Shown here: piece after piece, positions 55,292-62,011 of the stretch | Layout of the letters: the number at the start of each line of letters is the position of its first letter | Position numbering within the stretch: the stretch's first letter is position 1 | The notes under the pieces: model-generated | What the model was told of the DNA's origin: nothing | What the model saw: only the letters and a program-made list of their open reading frames with translations | Database searches by the model: none | Translations under genes and position numbers: made by a program | Source of the DNA: Bacillota bacterium | GTDB taxonomy: Bacteria; Bacillota; Limnochordia; Darwinibacteriales; Darwinibacteriaceae | Direction of reading: 5' to 3' | Length of the DNA: 62,011 nucleotides | Assembly: GCA_012837385.1 (NCBI GenBank) | Contig: DURH01000015.1 | Span: 1-62,011 of the forward strand

Positions 55292-55390
55292 ATCCTGCCT
55301 CGGCACCCTTGGCTGTCTAGGGTGGTAAGACAGCGAGTGAAAGCGCAGAAGAACTCTCCCACATATGAACCGAGAAACTTGTCACAAATT

Positions 55391-55414
55391 AAAAAGGCCC
55401 CTCTTGGGGCCTTT
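55391..55414. terminator. Bidirectional terminator
   Basis: A nine-base-pair stem (55393-55401 with 55406-55414), TCTT loop, A run before and T-rich run after. It serves DUF4438 on the plus strand and the iscS-thiI operon on the minus strand. The 99 bases between 55292 and 55390 hold nothing else I can identify. Confidence 0.85.
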
Positions 55415-55420
55415 CTTCTT

Positions 55421-55594
55421 CTAGACCGTCTTTCGCAACAGCGCGCGTCGTTCGTTAGGAGTTACCTGGATGGCGTCGCAGTCTTCATTATCAGAGATGT
55501 GGATCCCTGCAGCTTCACGCAGCATGGCGTTTTCCCGCCGGAGGCGGTCAATCTCCTCCAGCAGCAGCTGCAGCTCCTTTGGGCAAATATTCAT
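55421..55594 (-). CDS. 57-residue protein downstream of thiI
   Basis: A minus-strand ATG at 55594, preceded by GAGGAG eight bases upstream, opens a 57-codon frame beginning MNICPKELQLLLEEIDRLRR. A Leu/Glu helix, probably coiled coil, is followed by DNEDCDAIQVTPNERRALL. It lies between thiI and the shared terminator, so it is the last gene of that operon. There are two Cys (4 and 39). Function unknown. Confidence 0.65.
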   Translation of the reverse strand: MNICPKELQLLLEEIDRLRRENAMLREAAGIHISDNEDCDAIQVTPNERRALLRKTV

Positions 55595-55667
55595 GCGAAG
55601 AGCTCCTCATCAGTGGTTTCTACTTCCTTCGTCAAAAAGACTCGTTTTCCTGCAAGAACTGACAAAA

Positions 55668-56843
55668 TCAGGCAAAGCTGTTTGGACGGAGCTCCACCAA
55701 TTCTGTCTTGGCCAAGGCTTCCTCAATCAGCCCCTCCACGTCCAGCTCAGCTTCTACCCGCTCCACCTGCGCGATGGTGGGCCGGGTAGCGGGATTCTTG
55801 GGCACAAACACCGTGCAGCAGTCATCATAGGGCAAAATGGAGGTGTCGTAGGTATCGATCCTTCTTGAGATCTCCACAATCTCTTGCTTATCCATGCCGA
55901 TCAGGGGCCTGAACACAGGCATGGAGGTGACAGCGTTGATGGTATGGATGCTTTCCATGGTCTGACTTGCTACCTGACCCAGGCTGTCGCCGGTGATCAG
56001 AGCCAAAGCTCCTTCTCTTTGGGCCAATTGGGCTGCTATGCGCAGCATAAAACGGCGCATCAAGGTGATGTTCAAGGAAGGATAGGAACCTTTTTGCAGG
56101 GCTTTTTGAATTTCGGTGAAGTGAGCAATCCAGAGCCTGAACCTTCCCCTGGCGTTGTACGGGGCCAAGAGTTGGGCCAGCTGCACCACTTTTTCCTTGG
56201 ACTGTTCCGAGGTGAAGGGATACGAGTGGAAGTGGAGGCCTTCCACATCTACTCCTCGCTTCATGGAGAGAAAGCCCGCCACAGGGCTGTCAATGCCGCC
56301 TGAGAGCAGCAGTAGTCCCTTTCCGGATGATCCTGCGGGCAGTCCGCCGAGGCAGGGCAGTACTTTCGAGTAGATAAAGGCGCCTTCGCTGCGCACCTCC
56401 ACGTTCACCACGAAGTCTGGATTATGAACATCTACTTTAAGATGAGAGAAACTGCGCAGCAGATGGCCCCCAAGGGTTTTGGCCAGCTCTGGCGAGCTCA
56501 AGGGGAAGTTCTTATTAGGCCGCCGCGCCTCCACCTTAAAGGTTTGGCCGGGTGTGTCCTGGGTAACCAGTGCTGCTCCCTCTTGGATGGCCTCCAGATC
56601 TAGCTCTCTGCGCAAAACGGGAGAAATGGAGACAATACCGAACACCCGTTGAAGCCTGGCAGCCAGCTCTTCCCAGTTGCCTTCTGTTTCCAGATAGATG
56701 CGTCCAAAGGTTTTGGTGATCCCGCCATGGGGGAGATCTGAGATATTAGCACGGATATTATTGATGAGCAGGTCTTCAAAAACCCTGCGGTTGCGTCCTT
56801 TCAGACTGAGTTCTCCGTAGCGTACTAAAAGCAGAGGATACAT
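55668..56843 (-). CDS. thiI: tRNA 4-thiouridine synthase ThiI
   Basis: The 391-residue protein starts YPLLLVRYGELSLKGRNRR (NFLD), then a THUMP domain (about 60-165) and a PP-loop ATPase with SGGIDSPVAG. It is the short form without a rhodanese domain. It activates U8 of tRNA, taking sulphur from the IscS-like enzyme encoded just upstream. ATG at 56843 is chosen because AAGGAG lies six bases before it; the frame is open much further upstream. Confidence 0.95.
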   Translation of the reverse strand: MYPLLLVRYGELSLKGRNRRVFEDLLINNIRANISDLPHGGITKTFGRIYLETEGNWEELAARLQRVFGIVSISPVLRRELDLEAIQEGAALVTQDTPGQTFKVEARRPNKNFPLSSPELAKTLGGHLLRSFSHLKVDVHNPDFVVNVEVRSEGAFIYSKVLPCLGGLPAGSSGKGLLLLSGGIDSPVAGFLSMKRGVDVEGLHFHSYPFTSEQSKEKVVQLAQLLAPYNARGRFRLWIAHFTEIQKALQKGSYPSLNITLMRRFMLRIAAQLAQREGALALITGDSLGQVASQTMESIHTINAVTSMPVFRPLIGMDKQEIVEISRRIDTYDTSILPYDDCCTVFVPKNPATRPTIAQVERVEAELDVEGLIEEALAKTELVELRPNSFA

Positions 56844-56853
56844 AAGCATCTCC

Positions 56854-58023
56854 TTAGATATAGATGTTGCGGATTTCTTCCACCGCCTCCTTAAGACTAT
56901 AAACCACGTATTCGATTTGGGCAAGAGTGATTTGGGGAGCGAGACTGAGCCGGATCGTGGAGAGAATCTCATGGTGCTGCAGACCTATGCTCTTCAGGAC
57001 ATGGGAGACATCTTTCTTCCGGGACGAACAGGCGGCGCCCATGGAGACGAAGATCCGCCTCTGCTCGAGAAAATGCACCAGTACTTCGCCGCGCACGCCC
57101 AAGAAACTCGCACTGAGAATATGGGGGGCGCCGTCCTCAGGGCTGTTCACAAATGCGTCTGGTATCGTGTTGATTCCAGCAAGCAGCACCTGGCGGAGCT
57201 CTGAGAGCTGCTTCACATTGCTGTCCAGGTTTTCTGTGACCAACTGGGCTGCTTTGGTAAAACCGACTATTCCCGGAACATTTTCGGTTCCCGAGCGCAG
57301 TCCGCCCTCCTGGTTGCCGCCAAAGATGATCGGCCTGAGCTGGACCTGCTTGTTGGCGTACAGCAACCCGACGCCCTTAGGGCCAAATATCTTATGCCCG
57401 CTGAAGGTACAGAGGTGCGCCTTCAGTTCAGGTATCTTCACGGGAAGATGTCCTAGGGCCTGCACGGCATCCACATGGAAGACAATCCTGTGCTGCCTCC
57501 CCTGGTTCTCCCGCTGGATCATTGCCCCGATTTCTCCCACAGGAGCTATGGAGCCGAGCTCGTTGTTGACCAGCATAATGCTTACTATCTTGGTGTTATC
57601 ACGCAGCAATCGCGGAAACTCTGCGGCGTCGATCCGCCCGTATCTGTCTACGGACAGGTAACTCGTCTCCCAGCCCAACTTCTCCAGATGCTTAATCACA
57701 TTCAGCACTGAAGGATGCTCGATGGGTGTGGTAATAATATGCCCTGGGTTGCGCTGGAAATAGGGGGCTCTAGCTACACCCTGCAGCGCCAAGTTATTGG
57801 CTTCTGTTCCGCTGCCGGTGAAATATAGTTCACTGGGATGGACCCGCAAGATGGAGGCCAGCTGAGCTCGGCAGGAGCTCACCACCTTTTGGGCGGCTAC
57901 ACCGCGCAGGTGGGGAGAAGAGGGGTTGCCGAACTGAACTGTCCAATACGGCTCCATGATCTGTACCACTTCCGGTGCAACCGGTGTTGTTGCACTGTTA
58001 TCCAGGTAGATCTCGTTGTGCAT
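56854..58023 (-). CDS. Cysteine desulfurase (IscS/NifS family)
   Basis: The 389-residue PLP enzyme has YLDNSATTPVAPEV, TGSGTEANNLAL, the PLP Lys in SGHKIFGPKGVG, RSGTENVPGI and the sulphur-carrying Cys in MGAACSSRK. It releases sulphur from cysteine as a persulphide. It lies 10 bases upstream of thiI, so it probably supplies thiolation. No iscR or iscU is adjacent. The start has AAGGAGG. Confidence 0.94.
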   Translation of the reverse strand: MHNEIYLDNSATTPVAPEVVQIMEPYWTVQFGNPSSPHLRGVAAQKVVSSCRAQLASILRVHPSELYFTGSGTEANNLALQGVARAPYFQRNPGHIITTPIEHPSVLNVIKHLEKLGWETSYLSVDRYGRIDAAEFPRLLRDNTKIVSIMLVNNELGSIAPVGEIGAMIQRENQGRQHRIVFHVDAVQALGHLPVKIPELKAHLCTFSGHKIFGPKGVGLLYANKQVQLRPIIFGGNQEGGLRSGTENVPGIVGFTKAAQLVTENLDSNVKQLSELRQVLLAGINTIPDAFVNSPEDGAPHILSASFLGVRGEVLVHFLEQRRIFVSMGAACSSRKKDVSHVLKSIGLQHHEILSTIRLSLAPQITLAQIEYVVYSLKEAVEEIRNIYI

Positions 58024-58234
58024 GGGAGTACCTCCTTATGCCGAGTAAGATACGGCACTGCGTATTTCTAGGATTCACCTGCGTTTTCCTCTTTTTTCAC
58101 GACAAGCCGTGTACTCTGGTAGGGAAAACGCGCTGGACTGACGAATTAACGGAAAAAGGAAGAGCTTTCATTTTTATGCAGGGCTTTTTGTGAATGCTAG
58201 TTGAGAGATATCCATCATGAGGGGGCACAAGAGG

Positions 58235-58957
58235 ATGAAACGCAAGTTAGTGCTGTTGGCAGTTGTTGCTGTGCTGCTCACCGGCTGCGCAGGATACGAG
58301 CTGGTGCAGAATCCGCCGAAGGTGACTGTAGGTGGGAGCAACACGGTAGCCGTCTTATTTTTCGACAACTTCACCGATGATTATGCAGTTTCCCATGAAG
58401 TGGAACAAGAGATCATTAAGACACTATCAAGCTACTACCGGGTTATCTCACCAACTGAGGCTGAATGGGCTTTAGTGCGCTTAGGGTTGATGCGCGGCCA
58501 GTCTCCCAATCGCGACCAGGCCATCAGGCTCGGGCAGATGCTGGGCGTAGATGCTCTGGTCATGGGGGAAGTATCAGGTTATTTCGAACCTGTAACCCAA
58601 ACTCCTCCCTATCCCACGGGACGTTCTAAAGTGGAAAACGGACAGGTGCTTTATCAATACGAGTATATCGAAAACACCCAGGTTATGGTGAGCTTTACTG
58701 GGCGGGTTATGGACACCAGATCGGGTAATGTTATTCATCGCCTGCGTGTAGACGGCAAGCAGAACTCGGAGCGCAAAGAAATCCTCCGCTGGCCACGGGA
58801 ATGGTGGTCACAGAACAGACCGCCTACCAGCTGGGACGTTCCCAAGCCCACTTACAGCCAGGTTCCTTGGGTAAGGCAGAGCGCCATCAGACAGGCTGTC
58901 AGCACCTTTACAGCTGATCTCATGCCCACAACTTCCTGGGTAAAAGTGGCAGACTAA
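58235..58957 (+). CDS. Lipoprotein of the CsgG/LpoB-like type
   Basis: The 240-residue protein has a lipoprotein signal with lipobox LLTGC (Cys about residue 18). The mature part has VAVLFFDNFTDDYAVSHEVEQEI and LGQMLGVDALVMGEVSGY, typical of the CsgG/LpoB/ YajI-like superfamily of envelope lipoproteins. It could sit in the outer or inner membrane. It is monocistronic, between iscS (divergent) and metK. The 211-base gap upstream holds no clear promoter. Confidence 0.75.
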   Translation: MKRKLVLLAVVAVLLTGCAGYELVQNPPKVTVGGSNTVAVLFFDNFTDDYAVSHEVEQEIIKTLSSYYRVISPTEAEWALVRLGLMRGQSPNRDQAIRLGQMLGVDALVMGEVSGYFEPVTQTPPYPTGRSKVENGQVLYQYEYIENTQVMVSFTGRVMDTRSGNVIHRLRVDGKQNSERKEILRWPREWWSQNRPPTSWDVPKPTYSQVPWVRQSAIRQAVSTFTADLMPTTSWVKVAD

Positions 58958-58971
58958 ACCCAGGGCTTGGT

Positions 58972-59000
58972 TTGACAGATTTAGGCTAAATTGATAAACT
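58972..59000 (+). promoter_or_regulatory. Promoter of the metK riboswitch
   Basis: TTGACA (58972-58977), 17-base spacer, and TAAACT (58995-59000) with an upstream TG (extended -10). Transcription would start just before the riboswitch. Confidence 0.8.
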
Positions 59001-59009
59001 GACTATGTA

Positions 59010-59195
59010 TTCTCATCGAGAGTGGTGGAGGGACTGGCCCGATGAAACCCGGCAACCGCAGCAGATGGTCCTCAGTTATGTGGTCGTCTGCGCAAGGTGC
59101 TAAATCCTGCAAAACCCCCTTGTGGGTTTTGAAAGATGGGGAGAAAAAGTCTCTCAAAGGCTTGTCCTCTCCCATCAGGGAGAGGATTCATTTTT
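59010..59195 (+). promoter_or_regulatory. SAM-I (S-box) riboswitch with terminator
   Basis: The conserved S-box core is present: GAGAGTGGTGGAGGGA (from 59019), GGCCCGATGAAACCCGGCAACC (split here by position 59035-59057) and the K-turn/P4 region. P1 pairs TTCTCATC near 59010 with GATGGGGA at 59135-59142. A terminator follows (stem 59165-59173 with 59178-59186, then T run 59191-59195). The P1 3' strand can instead pair with CTCTCCCATC inside the terminator as the antiterminator. SAM would shut off metK. Confidence 0.95.
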
Positions 59196-59217
59196 CTGGA
59201 AAAGGCGGTGGGCAGCA

Positions 59218-60399
59218 GTGACTGCAAGAAGATACATGTTTACTTCAGAATCGGTGACGGAAGGGCATCCAGACAAGGTCTGCGATCAGCTTTCGGATGC
59301 GGTTTTGGACTCCATTCTCAGCCTTGATCCCCAAGCTCGGGTGGCCTGCGAGGCGGCCATTTCGACCGGATTAGTTCTGATCTTTGGTGAGATCAGCACC
59401 CAATGCTATGTGGACATACCAAACATTGTCCGAGAGGTGATCCGCGACATCGGCTATGACAGGGCTAAGTATGGTTTCGATGCGGATACCTGTGCTGTGC
59501 TCACTTCCATTGAGGAACAGTCACCAGACATCGCCATTGGGGTGAACCAGGCTCTGGAGAAGCGCCAGGGTACCGCGGACCAGTTCTCAGAAGTAGGAGC
59601 CGGGGATCAGGGCATGATGTTTGGCTATGCCACTGACGAAACTCCTTCCCTGATGCCCATGCCCATAGACTTGGCCCATAAATTGGCCAAACGCCTAGCT
59701 GAGGTGCGCAAGGCAGGGATTGTGCCCTATCTCAGGCCGGATGGGAAAACACAAATCTCCATCATTTACGATGAGGAACACCGTCCCATCGCGGTGGACA
59801 ATGTAGTTGTTTCGGCACAGCACCATCCCGACGTGGATCAACATACCATTTCTCAAGATCTGTACAAGCATGTCATTGAAGCGGTAATCCCTCCTGAACT
59901 TTGGACCAAGGATACCAAGGTGTTCATCAATCCCACAGGACGTTTTGTGGTCGGTGGCCCCAAAGGGGATTCGGGCCTCACGGGGCGGAAGATCATCGTG
60001 GATACCTATGGAGGCTGCGCCCGCCATGGCGGAGGGGCTTTCTCAGGCAAGGATCCCACTAAGGTCGACCGATCCGCTTCCTACGCGGCGCGCTATGTGG
60101 CTAAGAACATCGTGGCTGCTGGCTTAGCCAAACGGGTGGAAGTACAGGTGGCCTACGCCATAGGAGTGGCCAATCCGGTCTCCCTCTTTGTGGATACCTT
60201 TGGTACCGGTGTGATTCCCGATGCGGAGATCGAACGGGCTATCCGGGAGAACTTTGACCTCAGGCCCGCGGCCATTATCCGGGATCTCGATCTGCGTCGT
60301 CCCATTTACAGGCAGGTAGCGGCGTACGGGCATTTTGGACGCCTAGACCTGGATCTTCCTTGGGAGAGGGTGGACAAGGCGGCAGCACTGAAGCGTTAA
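59218..60399 (+). CDS. metK: S-adenosylmethionine synthetase
   Basis: The 393-residue protein has [29 protein letters not shown] and [16 protein letters not shown]. It makes SAM from methionine and ATP. The frame is open upstream through the riboswitch, but GTG at 59218 gives the standard length. It is controlled by the SAM riboswitch upstream, a product-feedback loop. Confidence 0.97.
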   Translation: MTARRYMFTSESVTEGHPDKVCDQLSDAVLDSILSLDPQARVACEAAISTGLVLIFGEISTQCYVDIPNIVREVIRDIGYDRAKYGFDADTCAVLTSIEEQSPDIAIGVNQALEKRQGTADQFSEVGAGDQGMMFGYATDETPSLMPMPIDLAHKLAKRLAEVRKAGIVPYLRPDGKTQISIIYDEEHRPIAVDNVVVSAQHHPDVDQHTISQDLYKHVIEAVIPPELWTKDTKVFINPTGRFVVGGPKGDSGLTGRKIIVDTYGGCARHGGGAFSGKDPTKVDRSASYAARYVAKNIVAAGLAKRVEVQVAYAIGVANPVSLFVDTFGTGVIPDAEIERAIRENFDLRPAAIIRDLDLRRPIYRQVAAYGHFGRLDLDLPWERVDKAAALKR

Positions 60400-60411
60400 G
60401 GATAGAGTGGC

Positions 60412-60442
60412 AAGGATGGAGCTGAGAGCTCCATCCTTTTTT
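60412..60442 (+). terminator. Terminator of metK
   Basis: A perfect 12-base-pair stem (60412-60423 with 60427-60438), three-base loop and six T residues. Confidence 0.95.
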
Positions 60443-60478
60443 GGTGTATAGTTCAGAAAAAATGTTATTGGCATGCAA

Positions 60479-60507
60479 GTGACAGAAAGATGGGCTTAGT
60501 GTATAAT
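60479..60507 (+). promoter_or_regulatory. Sigma-A-type promoter of the terminal cluster
   Basis: GTGACA (60479-60484, 5 of 6) and TATAAT (60502-60507, exact) with a 17-base spacer, ending about 33 bases before the first gene's ATG. Confidence 0.8.
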
Positions 60508-60540
60508 TTGCCCAGGACCTGTCGCACAAAGGAGGATATT

Positions 60541-60999
60541 ATGATCAGAAGCAAGTTTGCTGGTATGGTTCTGGTTGTCTGTTTCCTGCTGCTGTGCGGT
60601 TCGACAGCCTGGGCTGAGGGGATCCTCACCCTTCGGTTCGAAGTCCAGGAGGGCTTCAGTGTTTCCATTCCCGACAATATTCTCGACCTGGGACCCGTCG
60701 TTCCCGAACAAACGCTGAACAGTGAGGCGTCGGTCACTGTGTGGTCTAATGTGCCTTGGGCGCTGTACGCCCGTGTGCAGAGCCCGGCAGAAATACCTTG
60801 TATGATCGAGATTATGGATATGAAGGGCAATTGGGTGAATTTGACTTCGACGAGCCGGGTTATCATGTCCGGCCAAGAGTCAACAGGTGCTGACGGGCAG
60901 GATTTCGTCTTTCCCATGCGTTTAAAGAGTAGTTATGGTGAGACCCCGGGCACTTACTCCATTCAATTACAGTTTACGGTGGTGCCTGGGTCACCATGA
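60541..60999 (+). CDS. Small secreted Ig-like protein, possible surface-fibre subunit
   Basis: The 152-residue protein has a signal peptide (about 1-25) followed by one beta-sandwich-like domain: LTLRFEVQEGFSVSIPDNILDLG, SVTVWSNVPWALYARV and a closing strand pair ETPGTYSIQLQFTVV. The shape is like the secreted subunits of WxL or spore-coat-U-type systems, but no family signature is clear. A perfect AAAGGAGG precedes the ATG. Its stop shares ATGA with the next gene. Confidence 0.65.
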   Translation: MIRSKFAGMVLVVCFLLLCGSTAWAEGILTLRFEVQEGFSVSIPDNILDLGPVVPEQTLNSEASVTVWSNVPWALYARVQSPAEIPCMIEIMDMKGNWVNLTSTSRVIMSGQESTGADGQDFVFPMRLKSSYGETPGTYSIQLQFTVVPGSP

Positions 61000-61466
61000 T
61001 TAGGGCGGCGCTCAGCTTACTTATAATCTTGTTTTTAGGCTGCGGGCAGAGCCTGGCCAAGGTGGCAGTTTCTCCTGTGATCATCGCCGCGGAGAAGGTG
61101 CAGGCCGGGCAGGTCTTTGAAGTACTCTGCCGCCAACTGGGGGAGGAACCTGTGGAGGTTCACTTCTCCCTGGCCCTCTTCGAGCGAGATCACCAGGGCG
61201 GTGTGGTTCTGCTGGAGGATGTGTCAAGTGTGGAGAGGGTGGAACAGCTGCTGGCTGTGGAGCGCAGACAGTTCCTTCTCCAGCCTGGTCAGGGCGAAGT
61301 GGTGCGAATCAAGGTTCTGCGCACTGACTTCGAGGTCCTCAATGGCGTATTGTTCATTACCCCAGCTCAGCAAGGAGGACTGTCCACCCGCTGCGCTGTT
61401 CTGCTCCTGCTCTACGCCAACGGGGGAGAGACCCGGCTAGGTGCCGCCTGGGGGGGAGGCCCATGA
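60996..61466 (+). CDS. Secreted pilus-chaperone-like protein
   Basis: The 156-residue protein has a signal peptide (about 1-21), then an Ig-like domain resembling the N-terminal domain of periplasmic fimbrial chaperones: VAVSPVIIAAEKVQAGQ, EEPVEVHFSLALFERD, RQFLLQPGQGEVVRIKV and a late GVLFITP strand. The order matches (edge strand, linker, QVVRI strand), but the second domain is missing. It is coupled to both neighbours by ATGA overlaps. Confidence 0.55.
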   Translation: MIRAALSLLIILFLGCGQSLAKVAVSPVIIAAEKVQAGQVFEVLCRQLGEEPVEVHFSLALFERDHQGGVVLLEDVSSVERVEQLLAVERRQFLLQPGQGEVVRIKVLRTDFEVLNGVLFITPAQQGGLSTRCAVLLLLYANGGETRLGAAWGGGP

Positions 61467-62005
61467 AGACTCTCCTCAAGGCCTTGGTACTTGTTCTGCT
61501 GATGGCGCCGCTGGTTAGTGCTGAAGCACCCATCCTCAGCGGCCAAGGCGTACTGGGAAGAGAGACGATCATGATTCGGCAGAGCGTGCAGCTGTGGGTA
61601 GCAGCTGAAGGCGCCTGGCAGCTTACAGGCTCGTCGGCGCAAGACGTTACCCTATTTGATTGGCGAGGTGAACCGGCCGTGTCTGGCCGGATCTTGGAGG
61701 GGAGCGGGCCCTATCAGGGCTCGCTCCAGCTTGAATGCCACTGGCACTCTCCTTTTGCTGCCGGCAGGTATGAGCGTGAACTAAGGCTGGCCCTGGACGG
61801 GGCTAAGGGGATTTTGGGATTGGCCCTTGCTGCTGAGCACTGGATTCTACCCCTAAGCAATCATCAGGTATGGGTGGAGAGGGATGAGGCAGCCATCGTT
61901 CTTCCTTCCGGTAAGTGGTTTCTGCTGCAGCTCGGTGATGGGCTCCCGGTGTACATGAGCTTCGCGGCACTCTCCAGGCGCTCTTGCCCTTTGAGGAGGT
62001 GGTGA
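61463..62005 (+). CDS. Secreted protein of unknown function, third member of the cluster
   Basis: The 180-residue protein has a signal peptide (about 1-20). Its middle, QSVQLWVAAEGAWQLTGSS ... AAGRYERELRLAL, follows the same strand pattern as the 60541 protein (SVTVWSNVPWALYARV ... PGTYSIQLQFTV), so the two may be distant paralogues. The last dozen residues are Arg/Ser/Cys-rich and look unlike the rest; a frameshift near 61960 cannot be excluded. The stop overlaps a GTG that probably starts the next gene. Confidence 0.55.
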   Translation: MKTLLKALVLVLLMAPLVSAEAPILSGQGVLGRETIMIRQSVQLWVAAEGAWQLTGSSAQDVTLFDWRGEPAVSGRILEGSGPYQGSLQLECHWHSPFAAGRYERELRLALDGAKGILGLALAAEHWILPLSNHQVWVERDEAAIVLPSGKWFLLQLGDGLPVYMSFAALSRRSCPLRRW

Positions 62006-62011
62006 CTGGAG
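62002..62011 (+). CDS. Start of the next gene, cut by the window edge
   Basis: A GTG at 62002 overlaps the preceding TGA and follows GAGGAGG. Only three codons are inside the window, so nothing can be said of the product. Confidence 0.4.

Noticed and set aside
61930-62005. Frameshift at the end of the last complete gene
   Set aside because: The shifted frame reads plausibly (LQALLPFEEVV) but is short and runs off the window; it cannot be decided here.

Overview
The window looks like chromosome from a spore-forming Firmicute that has an outer membrane, in the style of Limnochordia/Hydrogenispora, Halanaerobiales or Negativicutes. The Firmicute side is shown by codY, dinB, a sigma-F-type promoter on a spoIIQ-like gene, spoIIID behind a sigma-E-type promoter, mbl, flhO/flhP, a SAM-I riboswitch on metK, and the order prfA-prmC-sua5-ywlE-rpiB-upp-comEB-wecA-wecB-atp. 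The diderm side is shown by BamA, Skp/OmpH-like proteins, LptA/B/C/D/F homologues, an LpxB-like protein, flagellar P- and L-ring genes (flgA, flgH, flgI), an OmpM-type SLH porin and a Wza-type exporter. Lineage is an inference from gene content. No rRNA gene is present. There are no insertion sequences, phage genes or CRISPR arrays that I can see; this is core genome.

Layout. (1) 0.1-3 kb: tRNA-Leu, bacterioferritin, codY, dinB. (2) 3-13.95 kb: hflX, tdk, an RCK-domain membrane protein, a DUF1385 protein, prfA, prmC, sua5, a ywlE-rpiB fusion, upp, dCMP deaminase, wecA-like and wecB-like, nearly all overlapping or a few bases apart. (3) 13.97-18.2 kb: atpA, atpG, atpD and atpC only; the genes for F0 (a, c, b) and delta are missing from their usual place. 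(4) 18.2-25 kb: sporulation and cell shape (spoIIQ-like, spoIIID, mbl), then rod and ring genes flhO, flhP, flgA, flgH, flgI, flgJ. (5) 25.1-28.3 kb: two exported proteins (NAGPA-type glycosidase, S55-type peptidase). (6) 28.4-45.3 kb: an outer-membrane biogenesis island: bamA, two Skp-like genes, a small barrel, lptF, lptD, lptC, lptA, an unusual four-helix ABC permease with its ATPase, an LpxB-like gene, lptB, a DUF3084 gene and ompM. (7) 45.3-55.3 kb: a YqgF-like gene, a second SLH/barrel protein, a repeat protein, then an exopolysaccharide export module (nine-SLBB exporter, Wzz-like protein, tyrosine kinase, PHP phosphatase), a tiny Cys/His protein, a VanZ-like gene and DUF4438. (8) 55.4-60.4 kb: iscS-thiI and a small ORF on the minus strand, a lipoprotein, and metK under a SAM-I riboswitch. 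(9) 60.5 kb to the end: a translationally coupled set of secreted Ig-like and pilus-chaperone-like proteins that continues past the edge.

How they fit together. BamA and the Skp-like proteins would insert barrel proteins (OmpM, LptD, the smaller barrels) into the outer membrane. OmpM would tether that membrane to peptidoglycan through its SLH domain. LptF-B-C-A-D would form the lipid-export bridge, and the four-helix ABC pair may move another envelope lipid or lipoprotein. The only lipid A synthesis-type gene present is a divergent lpxB. The best candidates for something undescribed are this ABC pair, the long ompM leader with orphan Shine-Dalgarno sequences, the folded leader before flhP, and the terminal chaperone-like cluster.
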